A DNA stretch of 64,000 nt from Nonomuraea wenchangensis (GTDB lineage: Bacteria; Actinomycetota; Actinomycetes; Streptosporangiales; Streptosporangiaceae), in assembly GCF_900111685.1 (NCBI RefSeq), contig NZ_FOHX01000015.1, positions 1-64,000 on the forward strand. Direction: 5' to 3'. Below, piece by piece: positions 16,664-25,240 of the stretch (the stretch's first letter is position 1; each line of letters starts with the position of its first letter). Under the pieces are notes generated by a model. It did not search any database, was not told the DNA's origin, and saw nothing but the letters and a program-made list of their open reading frames with translations. The translations under genes and the position numbers were made by a program.

Positions 16664-16899
16664 TGGCTAAGGGCCTGACCGCTGGCGAGCTGCGGCTCGA
16701 GGACCAGGACACCCTGGTCCAGAAGCTGAAGGAGGCGAAGGAGGAGCTGTTCAACCTCCGCTTCCAGTCGGCGACCGGTCAGTTGGAGAGCCACGGGCGG
16801 CTGCGGGCCGTCCGCCGCGAGATCGCCCGTATCTACACCGTGATGCGCGAGCGGGAGCTCGGCATCGTCACGGTCGAGAAGGAGTCGAGCGATGGCTGA
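16663..16899 (+). CDS. rpmC: 50S ribosomal protein L29
   Basis: The 78-residue two-helix protein is at the tunnel exit. The ATG at 16663 (MAKGLTAGELR) shares its first base with the rplP TGA; a GTG one codon earlier is also possible. The KEELFNLRFQ segment is characteristic. Its end overlaps rpsQ by 8 nt. Confidence 0.95.
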   Translation: MAKGLTAGELRLEDQDTLVQKLKEAKEELFNLRFQSATGQLESHGRLRAVRREIARIYTVMRERELGIVTVEKESSDG

Positions 16900-17200
16900 C
16901 GAGACCACCACCACCACCGAGGCCGGCGCGGCCGAGGCCGAGGGCACCGAGCGGAACTTCCGCAAGGTGCGCGAGGGCCTCGTCGTCAGCGACAAGATGG
17001 ACAAGACCGTCGTCGTCGCCGTCGAGGACCGCGTCAAGCACCGCCTGTACGGCAAGGTCATCCGCCGGACGACCAAGTACAAGGCGCACGACGAGGCCAA
17101 CGCCTGCGGCGTCGGCGACCGCGTGCTGCTGATGGAGACCCGCCCCCTCTCCGCCACCAAGCGGTGGAGGGTCGTGGAGATCCTCGAGAAGGCCAAGTAA
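16892..17200 (+). CDS. rpsQ: 30S ribosomal protein S17
   Basis: The 102-residue OB-fold 16S rRNA-binding protein. An N-terminal Thr/Ala/Glu-rich extension of about 22 residues precedes the core, which begins at RKVREGLVVSDKMDKTVVV. It overlaps rpmC by 8 nt and ends the S10 operon; a 193-nt gap with a hairpin separates it from rplN. Confidence 0.97.
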   Translation: MADETTTTTEAGAAEAEGTERNFRKVREGLVVSDKMDKTVVVAVEDRVKHRLYGKVIRRTTKYKAHDEANACGVGDRVLLMETRPLSATKRWRVVEILEKAK

Positions 17201-17226
17201 GGCTCTCTCGTACATACCGCGCCCCG

Positions 17227-17249
17227 TGGGGGCTCTCCCAGAGCCCCCA
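17227..17249 (+). terminator. Hairpin between S10 and spc operons
   Basis: Perfect 10-bp stem (17227-17236 with 17240-17249) and 3-nt loop, 26 nt after the rpsQ stop, no T-tract. Confidence 0.6.
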
Positions 17250-17393
17250 TGACGGCGTCCAAGGACGCGGGGTCCTCCGGGGCCTCGCGTCGCCTGCGGT
17301 GCGGCCCCAGCGGGGCTGTGGCCGTGGGAACAAGACAACATCAGGTTCCGCCAGGCTCAGCGATGAGAACCGGCGCGACTAACAGGAGTTAAC

Positions 17394-17765
17394 GTGATCC
17401 AGCAGGAGTCGCGGCTCAAGGTCGCCGACAACACGGGCGCGAAGGAGATCCTTTGCATCCGTGTGCTCGGTGGCTCCGGCCGCCGCTACGCCGGTATCGG
17501 CGACGTGATCGTCGCCACTGTCAAGGACGCGCTGCCGGGCAGCACGGGCGTCAAGAAGGGCGACGTGGTCAAGGCCGTCATCGTCCGCACTGTCAAGGAG
17601 CGGCGCCGGCCCGACGGCTCCTACATCCGCTTCGACGAGAACGCCGCCGTCATCATCAAGGACAGCGGTGACCCTCGTGGCACTCGTATCTTCGGCCCGG
17701 TCGGCCGCGAGCTGCGTGACAAGAAGTTCATGCGCATCATCTCGCTCGCCCCGGAGGTGCTGTAA
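17394..17765 (+). CDS. rplN: 50S ribosomal protein L14
   Basis: The 123-residue L14 forms an intersubunit bridge. It starts at GTG (MIQQESRLKVADNTGAKE) with AGGAG a few bases upstream. The core RIFGPVGRELR motif is present. It opens the spc operon and its stop overlaps rplX by one base. Confidence 0.97.
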   Translation: MIQQESRLKVADNTGAKEILCIRVLGGSGRRYAGIGDVIVATVKDALPGSTGVKKGDVVKAVIVRTVKERRRPDGSYIRFDENAAVIIKDSGDPRGTRIFGPVGRELRDKKFMRIISLAPEVL

Positions 17766-18070
17766 TGCCGAAGCTGCATGTGAAGAAGGGTGACCTGGTC
17801 GAGGTCATCGCCGGTAAGGACAAGGGCGCCAAGGGCAGGGTCATCGCCTCGCTCCCGAGCGAGGACCGCGTGGTCGTCGAGGGCGTCAACATGATCAAGA
17901 AGCACGCGAAGGAGACCCACCAGGGTCCGCGCGGCGCCAAGACCGGCGGCGTGCAGACCATGGAGGGCCCCATCCACGTCTCGAACGTGAAGAAGCTCAA
18001 GGACGACAAGCCCGCCGACAAGAAGGCCGACGAGAAGAAGGCCGACGAGAAGACGGGTGAGGACAGCTGA
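17765..18070 (+). CDS. rplX: 50S ribosomal protein L24
   Basis: The 101-residue assembly-initiator protein has the KOW motif KKGDLVEVIAGKDKG at residues 6-20. The last about 25 residues are a Lys/Asp repeat (KKADEKKADEK), an actinobacterial-style charged tail. One-base overlaps join it to rplN and rplE. Confidence 0.97.
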   Translation: MPKLHVKKGDLVEVIAGKDKGAKGRVIASLPSEDRVVVEGVNMIKKHAKETHQGPRGAKTGGVQTMEGPIHVSNVKKLKDDKPADKKADEKKADEKTGEDS

Positions 18071-18645
18071 TGACCGCCACCACGACTGAGACCGAGCGCC
18101 CGACGCCCCGGCTCAAGACGAAGTACCGCGAGGAGATCGCCTCGCAGCTGCGCGAGCAGTTCGACATCAAGAACGTCATGCAGATCCCCGGTCTGACCAA
18201 GATCAAGGTCAACATGGGTGTCGGCGAGGCGGCTCGCGACTCCAAGCTGATCGAGGGCGCCGTGCGCGACCTCACCGCGATCACCGGCCAGAAGCCGGCC
18301 GTCGTCCGGGCCCGCAAGTCCATCGCGCAGTTCAAGCTGCGCGAGGGCATGCCGATCGGCGCGCACGTCACGCTGCGCGGCGACCGCATGTGGGAGTTCC
18401 TGGACCGGCTGCTGGCGCTCGCGCTGCCCCGTATCCGGGACTTCCGTGGCCTTTCGCCCAAGCAGTTCGACGGCAACGGGAACTACACCTTCGGTCTGAC
18501 CGAGCAGGTCATGTTCCACGAGGTCGACCAGGACAAGGTCGACCGGCCGCGTGGCATGGACATCACGATCGTGACCACCGCGACCAACGACGACCAGGGC
18601 CGGGCGCTGCTGAAGCTCCTCGGCTTCCCGTTCAAGGAGGCCTGA
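18070..18645 (+). CDS. rplE: 50S ribosomal protein L5
   Basis: The 191-residue L5 binds 5S rRNA in the central protuberance. The VNMGVGEAARDSK and GHVTLRG-like (GAHVTLRGDRMWEFLDRL) segments identify it. Coupled to rplX by a TGATG overlap; rpsN follows after 4 nt. Confidence 0.98.
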   Translation: MTATTTETERPTPRLKTKYREEIASQLREQFDIKNVMQIPGLTKIKVNMGVGEAARDSKLIEGAVRDLTAITGQKPAVVRARKSIAQFKLREGMPIGAHVTLRGDRMWEFLDRLLALALPRIRDFRGLSPKQFDGNGNYTFGLTEQVMFHEVDQDKVDRPRGMDITIVTTATNDDQGRALLKLLGFPFKEA

Positions 18646-18649
18646 TCCA

Positions 18650-18835
18650 ATGGCGAAGAAGTCGCTGATCGCCAAGGCGGGGCGCAAGCAGAAGTTCGAG
18701 GTCCGGGCCTACACTCGGTGCTCGCGGTGCGGCCGTCCCCGCGCCGTCTACAGGAAGTTCGGGCTCTGCCGCGTGTGCTTCCGCGAGATGGCGCACCGGG
18801 GCGAGCTGCCCGGCATCACCAAGTCGAGCTGGTAG
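18650..18835 (+). CDS. rpsN: 30S ribosomal protein S14, zinc-binding type
   Basis: The 61-residue S14 has the zinc knuckle CSRCGRPR (Cys24/27) and CRVC (Cys40/43). This is the short four-cysteine form normally encoded in the spc operon; actinobacteria often keep a second, zinc-independent S14 elsewhere for zinc starvation. Confidence 0.97.
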   Translation: MAKKSLIAKAGRKQKFEVRAYTRCSRCGRPRAVYRKFGLCRVCFREMAHRGELPGITKSSW

Positions 18836-18840
18836 GTAAC

Positions 18841-18917
18841 CTGGTGGGCGGCCGTGCCGCTCACCAGGCACTCATATTTTCGTACGACAAGAATCAGGAC
18901 GCCCGGTGCGGGCGTCC
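18841..18917 (+). terminator. Terminator-like hairpins between rpsN and rpsH
   Basis: A 12-bp stem with one wobble (18841-18852 with 18856-18867) is followed within 10 nt by TTTT (18877-18880), the best intrinsic-terminator shape in the ribosomal block. A second perfect 8-bp stem (18897-18904 with 18910-18917) follows. rpsH lies 74 nt further on. A downstream promoter was not recognised. Confidence 0.55.
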
Positions 18918-18991
18918 GTGACCGCGCCGAAGGTCCACCGGCAGAGCGCTGCTTGGCCGACTGGAAACCGCGGCGAGGAAGGCCACTGGCC

Positions 18992-19390
18992 ATGACGATG
19001 ACCGATCCGATCGCAGACATGCTCACGCGTCTGCGCAACGCGAATTCGGCGTACCACGACAGCGTGTCGATGCCGTACTCGAAGATCAAGGCGCACATCG
19101 CCGAGATCCTCCAGCAGGAGGGCTACATCCAGGCCTGGACCGTCGAGGACGCCAAGGTTGGCAAGAACCTTGTGGTGGAGCTCAAGTTCGGTCCGACCCG
19201 TGAGCGGTCGCTCGCGGGTCTGCGCCGGGTCTCCAAGCCCGGCCTGCGGGTCTATGCGAAGAAGGACAATCTGCCTCGAGTCCTGGGCGGGCTGGGCGTC
19301 GCGATCATCTCGACGTCCCACGGCCTCATGACCGACAAGCAGGCCGGCAAGCGTGGCGTGGGCGGGGAAGTCCTCGCCTACGTCTGGTAG
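18992..19390 (+). CDS. rpsH: 30S ribosomal protein S8
   Basis: The 132-residue S8 is a central 16S rRNA organiser and the spc-operon repressor in E. coli. The ATG at 18992 gives the canonical MTMTDPIADMLTRLRN; GAGGAAGG lies about 10 nt upstream. The frame is open further 5' but unconserved. C-terminal GGEVLAYVW is diagnostic. Confidence 0.97.
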   Translation: MTMTDPIADMLTRLRNANSAYHDSVSMPYSKIKAHIAEILQQEGYIQAWTVEDAKVGKNLVVELKFGPTRERSLAGLRRVSKPGLRVYAKKDNLPRVLGGLGVAIISTSHGLMTDKQAGKRGVGGEVLAYVW

Positions 19391-19406
19391 AGGGGAGGAA
19401 CCCAGC

Positions 19407-19949
19407 ATGTCGCGTATCGGACGGCTGCCCATCCCTGTGCCCAGTGGCGTGGACATCACGATCGACGGCCAGAGCGTTCAGGTGAAGGGCCCTAAGGGCA
19501 CGCTTACTCACGACGTCGCGGAGCCCATTCAGGTGGGTCGCGACGACGACGGCTCCATCGCCGTCACCCGTCCCAACGACGAGAACAAGGTCCGTGCCCT
19601 GCACGGCCTCTCGCGCACGCTCATCGCCAACATGGTGCAGGGCGTGACCCAGGGCTACTCGAAGTCCCTGGAGATCGTCGGCGTCGGTTACCGCGTCCAG
19701 GCCAAGGGCCCGACGCAGCTGGAGTTCTCCCTGGGCTTCAGCCACCCGGTCATCGTGGACGCCCCCGAGGGCGTCACCTTCCGCGTCGAGAAGCCGACGC
19801 TGTTCCACGTGGACGGCATCGACAAGCAGAAGGTCGGCGAGGTCGCCGCCAACATCCGCAAGTTGCGCAAGCCTGACCCGTACAAGGGCAAGGGCGTGCG
19901 TTACCAGGGCGAACAGATCCGCCGCAAGGTCGGAAAGGCTGGTAAGTAG
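19407..19949 (+). CDS. rplF: 50S ribosomal protein L6
   Basis: The 180-residue L6 near the GTPase centre starts MSRIGRLPIPVPSGV with GGGAGG upstream. Two repeated domains are visible, and the C-terminal KPDPYKGKGVRY motif is intact. It begins 16 nt after rpsH. Confidence 0.98.
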   Translation: MSRIGRLPIPVPSGVDITIDGQSVQVKGPKGTLTHDVAEPIQVGRDDDGSIAVTRPNDENKVRALHGLSRTLIANMVQGVTQGYSKSLEIVGVGYRVQAKGPTQLEFSLGFSHPVIVDAPEGVTFRVEKPTLFHVDGIDKQKVGEVAANIRKLRKPDPYKGKGVRYQGEQIRRKVGKAGK

Positions 19950-19951
19950 GC

Positions 19952-20335
19952 ATGGCTCCGAAGACTGCGTTCAGCAAGCACACGGCTGCCCGCACCGTCT
20001 CGCGGGCCCGCCGTCACCGCCGCGTCCGCAAGTTCGTCGTCGGTACGGCCGAGCGTCCGCGCCTGGTCGTCAACCGCTCGACCCGTCACATGTTCGTCCA
20101 GATCGTGGACGACTCCGTCGGCCACACGCTGGTGAGCGCGTCCACCATGGACCCCTCGCTGCGCACGCTGGAGGCGGACAAGACCGAGAAGGCGAAGAAG
20201 GTCGGCGAGCTCCTCGCTCAGCGGGCCAAGGAAGCCGGGATCACCAAGGTCGTCTTCGACCGCGGTGGCAACCGCTACGCGGGGCGCATCGCCGCGCTGG
20301 CGGACAGCGCCCGCGAAGGTGGGCTCGAATTCTGA
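19952..20335 (+). CDS. rplR: 50S ribosomal protein L18
   Basis: The 127-residue 5S rRNA-binding protein shows an Arg-rich N-terminus (ARRHRRVRKFV) and the FDRGGNRYAGRIAALAD signature near the C-terminus. It starts 2 nt after the rplF stop. Confidence 0.98.
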   Translation: MAPKTAFSKHTAARTVSRARRHRRVRKFVVGTAERPRLVVNRSTRHMFVQIVDDSVGHTLVSASTMDPSLRTLEADKTEKAKKVGELLAQRAKEAGITKVVFDRGGNRYAGRIAALADSAREGGLEF

Positions 20336-20366
20336 TGACCGCAAATGCTGAGATGAGGAACCACTG

Positions 20367-20996
20367 ATGGCTGCAGCTCCGCGTCGCGGTGGCGGCACCG
20401 GTGGCGAGCGGCGGGACCGTCGTGACGATCGCCGCGGTGGCGCCGCCGACAAGGGCGTCTCGTACATCGAGCGCGTAGTGAAGATCAACCGAGTGGCCAA
20501 GGTCGTGAAGGGTGGTCGTCGCTTCAGCTTCACCGCCCTCGTCGTCGTCGGTGACGGCAACGGCCTGGTCGGCGTCGGTTACGGCAAGGCCAAGGAAGTG
20601 CCCGCGGCCATCGCCAAGGGCGTCGAAGAGGCCAAGAAGCACTTCTTCAAGGTGCCCCGCATCCAGGGCACCATCCCGCACACCGTGCAGGGCGAGGAGG
20701 CGGCCGGTGTCGTCTTCCTGCGTCCGGCCTCGGCCGGTACCGGCGTCATCGCCGGCGGCCCGGTGCGCGCGGTGCTGGAGTGCGCCGGCATCCACGACGT
20801 CCTGTCGAAGTCGCTCGGCTCCGACAACCCGATCAACATCGTGCACGCCACCGTGGCGGCTCTGAAGGGCCTCTCGCGCCCCGAGGAGATCGCCGCCCGC
20901 CGTGGCCTGCCGATCGAGGACGTCGCTCCGGCCCGGATGCTGAAGGCTCAGCGCGAGGGTCTCGCCGAGGCCGCGGCCGCGAAGGCGGTGAGCTAG
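20367..20996 (+). CDS. rpsE: 30S ribosomal protein S5
   Basis: The 209-residue S5 helps form the mRNA channel and affects decoding accuracy. A Gly/Arg-rich N-terminal stretch (about residues 1-30) precedes the double-stranded RNA-binding domain; KGGRRFSFTALVVVGDGNGLVGVGYGKAKEV is the typical core. rpmD starts 2 nt after the stop. Confidence 0.97.
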   Translation: MAAAPRRGGGTGGERRDRRDDRRGGAADKGVSYIERVVKINRVAKVVKGGRRFSFTALVVVGDGNGLVGVGYGKAKEVPAAIAKGVEEAKKHFFKVPRIQGTIPHTVQGEEAAGVVFLRPASAGTGVIAGGPVRAVLECAGIHDVLSKSLGSDNPINIVHATVAALKGLSRPEEIAARRGLPIEDVAPARMLKAQREGLAEAAAAKAVS

Positions 20997-20998
20997 TC

Positions 20999-21181
20999 AT
21001 GGCACGCCTGAAGATCACTCAGGTTCGCTCGAAGATCGGTGGCAAGCAGAACCAGCGTGACTCGCTGCGTTCGCTTGGCCTGAAGCGAATCGGCGACGTC
21101 GTCGTCAAGGAGGACCGTCCCGAGATTCGCGGGATGGTCTCCGTGGTGACGCACCTCGTCGAGGTGGAAGAGGTCGACTAG
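20999..21181 (+). CDS. rpmD: 50S ribosomal protein L30
   Basis: The 60-residue L30 starts MARLKITQVRSKIGGKQNQ. The ATG at 20999 lies 2 nt after the rpsE stop; a longer frame upstream overlaps rpsE and is a shadow. The QRDSLRSLGL motif is conserved. Confidence 0.96.
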   Translation: MARLKITQVRSKIGGKQNQRDSLRSLGLKRIGDVVVKEDRPEIRGMVSVVTHLVEVEEVD

Positions 21182-21183
21182 TC

Positions 21184-21639
21184 ATGACTGACAAGGCTCC
21201 GCTCAAGATTCACGACCTCCGTCCGGCTCCGGGCGCCAACAAGTCGAAGATCCGCAAGGGTCGCGGCGAGGCGTCCAAGGGCAAGACGGCCGGTCGGGGC
21301 ACCAAGGGCACGCACGCCCGCACCACGATGCTCCCGGGCTTCGAGGGTGGCCAGGTGCCGCTGCAGAGGCGTCTGCCGAAGCTCAAGGGCTTCTCCAACG
21401 CCCTGTTCAAGACGACCTACCAGGTCGTCAACCTGGACCGGCTCGGTGAGCTGTTCCCCGAGGGTGGCGAGGTCACCGTCGAGGCGCTGGTCGCCAAGGG
21501 TGCTGTCCGCAAGAACCAGCTCGTGAAGGTGCTCGGCACCGGCGAGATCTCCGTCGCGGTCAACGTGCAGGCGCACGCCTTCTCGTCCGCGGCGAAGGAG
21601 AAGATCTCCGCCGCCGGTGGCTCCGTTACCGAGCTGTAG
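21184..21639 (+). CDS. rplO: 50S ribosomal protein L15
   Basis: The 151-residue late-assembly protein has the Gly/Lys-rich RKGRGEASKGKTAGRGTKG N-terminal arm and FEGGQVPLQRRLPK. It is the last spc ribosomal gene before secY and is followed by a strong hairpin. Confidence 0.98.
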   Translation: MTDKAPLKIHDLRPAPGANKSKIRKGRGEASKGKTAGRGTKGTHARTTMLPGFEGGQVPLQRRLPKLKGFSNALFKTTYQVVNLDRLGELFPEGGEVTVEALVAKGAVRKNQLVKVLGTGEISVAVNVQAHAFSSAAKEKISAAGGSVTEL

Positions 21640-21653
21640 TAACGCTATGACGA

Positions 21654-21686
21654 GGCGTGGGGGCCCTGACAATGGGCTCCCACGCC
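21654..21686 (+). terminator. Hairpin between rplO and secY
   Basis: 13-bp stem with one G-T pair (21654-21666 with 21674-21686) and a 7-nt loop, 15 nt after the rplO stop. secY is 125 nt downstream, so it may have its own promoter. Confidence 0.65.
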
Positions 21687-21810
21687 CGTAGTGCGTTAGA
21701 GTTCGCGAGACGGCAGGCTTCTGTCCGGCTCGTTCTGACAATGAGACTCAGATGGCAGATCCCCGCACCATCGCATACTCAATTCGCCTTATAGGCGCGC
21801 AGGAGGGACC

Positions 21811-23118
21811 GTGCTGACCGCGTTTACCCGGGCGTTCCGGACGCCGGACCTGCGCAAGAAGTTGCTCTTCACGCTGGGCATCATCGCGCTTTTCCGTCTC
21901 GGCTCGGTTCTTCCGACTCCGGGAGTTCACGTACAGAATCTGGCCGCCTGTTTCAACCAGGCGCGCGCTGACCAGGAGACCGGCAACATCTACGGGATGG
22001 TGCAGCTGTTCAGCGGTGGCGCCCTCCTGAAACTTTCAGTGTTCGCGCTGGGCATCATGCCCTACATCACCGCGAGCATCATTCTCCAGCTGCTCGTCGT
22101 GGTCATTCCACGGCTTGAGGCGCTGAAGAAGGAAGGCCAGGCCGGTCAGACCAAGATCACGCAGTACACGCGTTATCTGACCATCGGCCTCGCGGTCCTG
22201 CAGTCCACGGCCTTCATCGCCCTGGCGCGCACGGGTCAGCTCTTCCCGAACTGTCAGCAGAGCGTGCTGCTCGACCCCGACGACATCTTCAGCATCGTCA
22301 CGATGGTCGTCATCATGACGGCGGGCACCTCGGTCATCATGTGGCTGGGTGAGCTGATCACCGACCGCGGCGTCGGCAACGGCATGTCGATCCTGATCTT
22401 CACCCAGGTCGTGGCGGTCTTCCCGTCCGAGCTGGTCAACATCTTCAAGGCCAACCCCTTCACCTTCACGGTGGTCATGGTGGTCGGCGTGTTCATGATC
22501 GCCGCGGTGGTCTTCGTCGAGCAGGCGCAGCGCCGCATCCCGGTCCAGTACGCCAAGCGCATGGTCGGCCGCCGGATGTACGGCGGCACCTCGACCTACA
22601 TCCCGCTGAAGGTCAACCAGGCCGGCATCATCCCGGTGATCTTCGCGTCCTCGCTGCTCTACCTGCCGCAGCTGCTGACCTCGCTCTTCCAGACGAGCGA
22701 CAACGCGGTCATCAGGTGGATCTCGACGAACCTCGCCACCGGCGACACGCCGATCTACATGGCGACGTTCTTCCTGCTGATCATCTTCTTCACGTACTTC
22801 TACGTGTCGATTACGTTCAACCCCGCTGAAGTCGCCGACAACATGAAGAAGTACGGTGGGTTCATTCCGGGCATCCGCCCGGGTCGCCCGACGGCTGAGT
22901 ACCTCAACTTCGTGCTCACCCGCCTGACGGCTCCGGGTTCGCTCTATCTGGGTCTCATCTCCATGGTCCCGATCGTCGCTCTCGCGGTGTCCGGTGCGAG
23001 CCAGAACTTCCCGTTCGGAGGGACGAGCATTCTGATCATGGTAGGCGTCGGCCTGGACACCGTTAAGCAGATCGAGAGCCAGCTGCAGCAGCGTAACTAC
23101 GAAGGCTTCCTGCGGTAG
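21811..23118 (+). CDS. secY: Protein translocase subunit SecY
   Basis: The 435-residue channel protein of the Sec translocon has ten predicted membrane segments. The GTG start has AGGAGGG six bases upstream. The plug region (LLKLSVFALGIMPYITASII) and the cytoplasmic loop RRMYGGTSTYIPLKVNQAGIIPVIFASSLL are conserved. The TAG overlaps the adk GTG by one base. Confidence 0.98.
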   Translation: MLTAFTRAFRTPDLRKKLLFTLGIIALFRLGSVLPTPGVHVQNLAACFNQARADQETGNIYGMVQLFSGGALLKLSVFALGIMPYITASIILQLLVVVIPRLEALKKEGQAGQTKITQYTRYLTIGLAVLQSTAFIALARTGQLFPNCQQSVLLDPDDIFSIVTMVVIMTAGTSVIMWLGELITDRGVGNGMSILIFTQVVAVFPSELVNIFKANPFTFTVVMVVGVFMIAAVVFVEQAQRRIPVQYAKRMVGRRMYGGTSTYIPLKVNQAGIIPVIFASSLLYLPQLLTSLFQTSDNAVIRWISTNLATGDTPIYMATFFLLIIFFTYFYVSITFNPAEVADNMKKYGGFIPGIRPGRPTAEYLNFVLTRLTAPGSLYLGLISMVPIVALAVSGASQNFPFGGTSILIMVGVGLDTVKQIESQLQQRNYEGFLR

Positions 23119-23768
23119 TGCGTCTCGTTCTGGTGGGGCCTCCCGGAGCGGGTAAGGGGACTCAGGCCCAGTACATCGCATCGAACCTGTCCATCCCGAA
23201 AATCTCGACAGGTGACATCTTCCGTGCCAACGTCTCCGGCGGCACGGACCTCGGCAAGCTGGCCAAGACCTACATGGACCGTGGCGACCTGGTGCCCGAC
23301 GAGGTCACCATCGCCATGGTCCGCGACCGCCTGTCCGAGCCCGACGCGCAGGACGGTTTCCTGCTCGACGGGTTCCCGAGGAACGTCGCGCAGGCGGAGA
23401 TCCTGCGCGACATGCTCAAGGACTGGGGCCAGGCGCTCGACCTGGTCCTGGAGCTGGTCGTGGACGACGACGAGGTGGTCCGGCGGCTGGCCGGCCGCCG
23501 CACCTGCAGCCAGTGCGGCCGCATCTGGCACGTCGACTTCGACGACAAGAAGGACGACAGGTGCGACGCGTGCGGGGGCCAGCTGTTCCAGCGGGACGAC
23601 GACAAAGAGGAGACCGTCCGGCACCGGCTGGAGGTCTACCAGGAGCAGACCGCGCCGCTGGTCTCCTACTACGCGGAGGAGGGCATCCTCGTGGGGGTCG
23701 ACGCGACCGGCCCCGTGGAGGAGGTCACCGGGCGGGCCATGGAGGCGATCAGCCCTTACATGGGCTAG
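23118..23768 (+). CDS. adk: Adenylate kinase, zinc-type lid
   Basis: The 216-residue enzyme interconverts ATP + AMP and 2 ADP. The P-loop GPPGAGKGTQ is at residues 7-16, the NMP-binding region follows, and DGFPRN is near residue 85. The long lid carries four cysteines, CSQCGRIWH and CDACGG, so it should bind zinc. GTG start inside the secY stop indicates coupling. Confidence 0.98.
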   Translation: MRLVLVGPPGAGKGTQAQYIASNLSIPKISTGDIFRANVSGGTDLGKLAKTYMDRGDLVPDEVTIAMVRDRLSEPDAQDGFLLDGFPRNVAQAEILRDMLKDWGQALDLVLELVVDDDEVVRRLAGRRTCSQCGRIWHVDFDDKKDDRCDACGGQLFQRDDDKEETVRHRLEVYQEQTAPLVSYYAEEGILVGVDATGPVEEVTGRAMEAISPYMG

Positions 23769-23790
23769 CTGCGGCGGCATCGACAAGGCG

Positions 23791-23818
23791 GAGGTGGCAC
23801 GGGTTTCCGTGCCACCTC
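23791..23818 (+). terminator. Terminator between adk and map
   Basis: Perfect 12-bp stem (23791-23802 with 23807-23818) with loop GTTT, 22 nt after the adk stop. map begins 62 nt later. Confidence 0.7.
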
Positions 23819-23880
23819 GCGGCTATTGTGGGGGAATTGGGCCCCCAACGTGGCCCGTTGAGACCCATGGGGGGCACAAC

Positions 23881-24693
23881 ATGTTCAAGAGGAACCGGCA
23901 CGGCATCCAGATCAAGTCGCCGGAGCAGCTGGAGAAGATGCGCGCGGCCGGGCTGGTCGTCGGGCGCACGCTGGACCTGCTGAAGCGCTCGGTCGAGCCG
24001 GGGATGACGCCGCTCGACCTCGACTCCATCGCCGAGAAGGCGATCAGGGACGAGGGCGCGATCCCGTCCTTCAAGGGCTACCAGGGCTTCCCCGCGACGA
24101 TCTGCGCCTCGGTCAATGACGAGGTGGTCCACGGCATCCCCACCGCCGCCCGCAAGCTGCGTGAGGGCGACGTCATCGCCATCGACTGCGGCGCCATCCT
24201 GGACGGCTGGCACGGCGACTCGGCCGTGACGGTCCCGGTCGGCGAGGTGGACCCGAAGCTGACCGAGCTGATCCGGGTGACCGAGGAGGCCATGTGGCGC
24301 GGCATCGCGGCGCTGCGGCCCGGCCGGCACCTCTCCGACATCGGCCACGAGATCGAGAAGTACGTCAAGTCGCAGGGCCGCTTCGGCATCCCGCCCGAGT
24401 ACGGCGGCCACGGCATCGGCACCGAGATGCACATGGACCCGTGGATCGCCAACCACGGCCGGCCCGGCCGCGGCCCGGTGCTGGAAGAGGGCATGTGCCT
24501 GGCCATCGAGCCCATGGTCAACCTGGGCACCGAGCGCACCCGGGTGCTGTCGGACGAGTGGACCGTGGTGACGGTGGACGGGAAGTCGTCCGCGCACTTC
24601 GAACACAGCGTCGCCGTGACACATAATGGTCCTTGGGTGCTTACTGCCCTGGACGGGGGCGAATCACGCCTCGGAGGACACCCGCAGAACTGA
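23881..24693 (+). CDS. map: Methionine aminopeptidase, type I
   Basis: The 270-residue enzyme removes N-terminal Met from nascent proteins. Metal ligands are visible in IDCGA (Asp), HGDSAV (Asp), GGHGIG (His), AIEPM (Glu) and AHFEHSVAVT (Glu). The ATG at 23881 (MFKRNRHGIQIKS) is chosen because upstream frame overlaps adk. A 15-nt gap leads to the DUF1707 gene. Confidence 0.96.
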   Translation: MFKRNRHGIQIKSPEQLEKMRAAGLVVGRTLDLLKRSVEPGMTPLDLDSIAEKAIRDEGAIPSFKGYQGFPATICASVNDEVVHGIPTAARKLREGDVIAIDCGAILDGWHGDSAVTVPVGEVDPKLTELIRVTEEAMWRGIAALRPGRHLSDIGHEIEKYVKSQGRFGIPPEYGGHGIGTEMHMDPWIANHGRPGRGPVLEEGMCLAIEPMVNLGTERTRVLSDEWTVVTVDGKSSAHFEHSVAVTHNGPWVLTALDGGESRLGGHPQN

Positions 24694-24708
24694 ACCGGGA
24701 GTGGTGGG

Positions 24709-25137
24709 ATGCCGAACAGTCCTGAGATGCGAGCCTCCGACGGCGATCGCGACCGGGTGGCCGCCGTCCTGCGCGAGCACACGGCCCAGGGCCGCATCAC
24801 CATGGACGAGTTCAACGAGCGGCTCGAACAGCTCTACAAGTCCAGGACCTATGGTGAGCTGGCCAGGTTGACCGCGGACCTGCCTGACGTCGACCTCCGC
24901 CACCGCCCCAAGACCTCCAAGGAGGTCGAGAAGAAGCACGACACGCACGCGGGCATGAAGGCGGCGTGGGGCGCGTGGGCCATGGCCAGCGGCATCAACT
25001 GGGTGATCTGGTTAATCGTGAGCATGAGCTCGGGTGGCGACGTCTATCCCTGGCCGATGTGGGTCATGGGCCCGTGGGGCGTGATCCTGCTGGTCAGCAC
25101 CATCTTCGGGAACAACCAGCCCAAGCGGCAGCAGTAG
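24709..25137 (+). CDS. DUF1707 membrane protein
   Basis: The 142-residue protein starts with a DUF1707 domain (residues about 8-58: MRASDGDRDRVAAVLREH and the RITMDEFNERLEQLYKSRTYGEL core). Two hydrophobic segments follow (about 88-108 and 115-135), so it is an inner-membrane protein with its N-domain probably in the cytoplasm. DUF1707 is common in actinobacteria and has no assigned function. GGGAG precedes the ATG; only 15 nt separate it from map, suggesting cotranscription. Confidence 0.85.
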   Translation: MPNSPEMRASDGDRDRVAAVLREHTAQGRITMDEFNERLEQLYKSRTYGELARLTADLPDVDLRHRPKTSKEVEKKHDTHAGMKAAWGAWAMASGINWVIWLIVSMSSGGDVYPWPMWVMGPWGVILLVSTIFGNNQPKRQQ

Positions 25138-25143
25138 GGCTCT

Positions 25144-25157
25144 GTGCACTAGTGCAC
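25144..25157. promoter_or_regulatory. 14-bp perfect palindrome
   Basis: GTGCACTAGTGCAC is fully self-complementary and lies 7 nt after the DUF1707 stop, 84 nt before the next start. It may be an operator for the secreted-protein gene or part of a transcript end. No regulator is identified. Confidence 0.4.
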
Positions 25158-25240
25158 TGTGTGCATTCATCCGCAGTACGGATAAGTCCGGATTCCTAAC
25201 GTGAGCGGTGTCGGCAACACCACTCACCGGAGGAACCCAG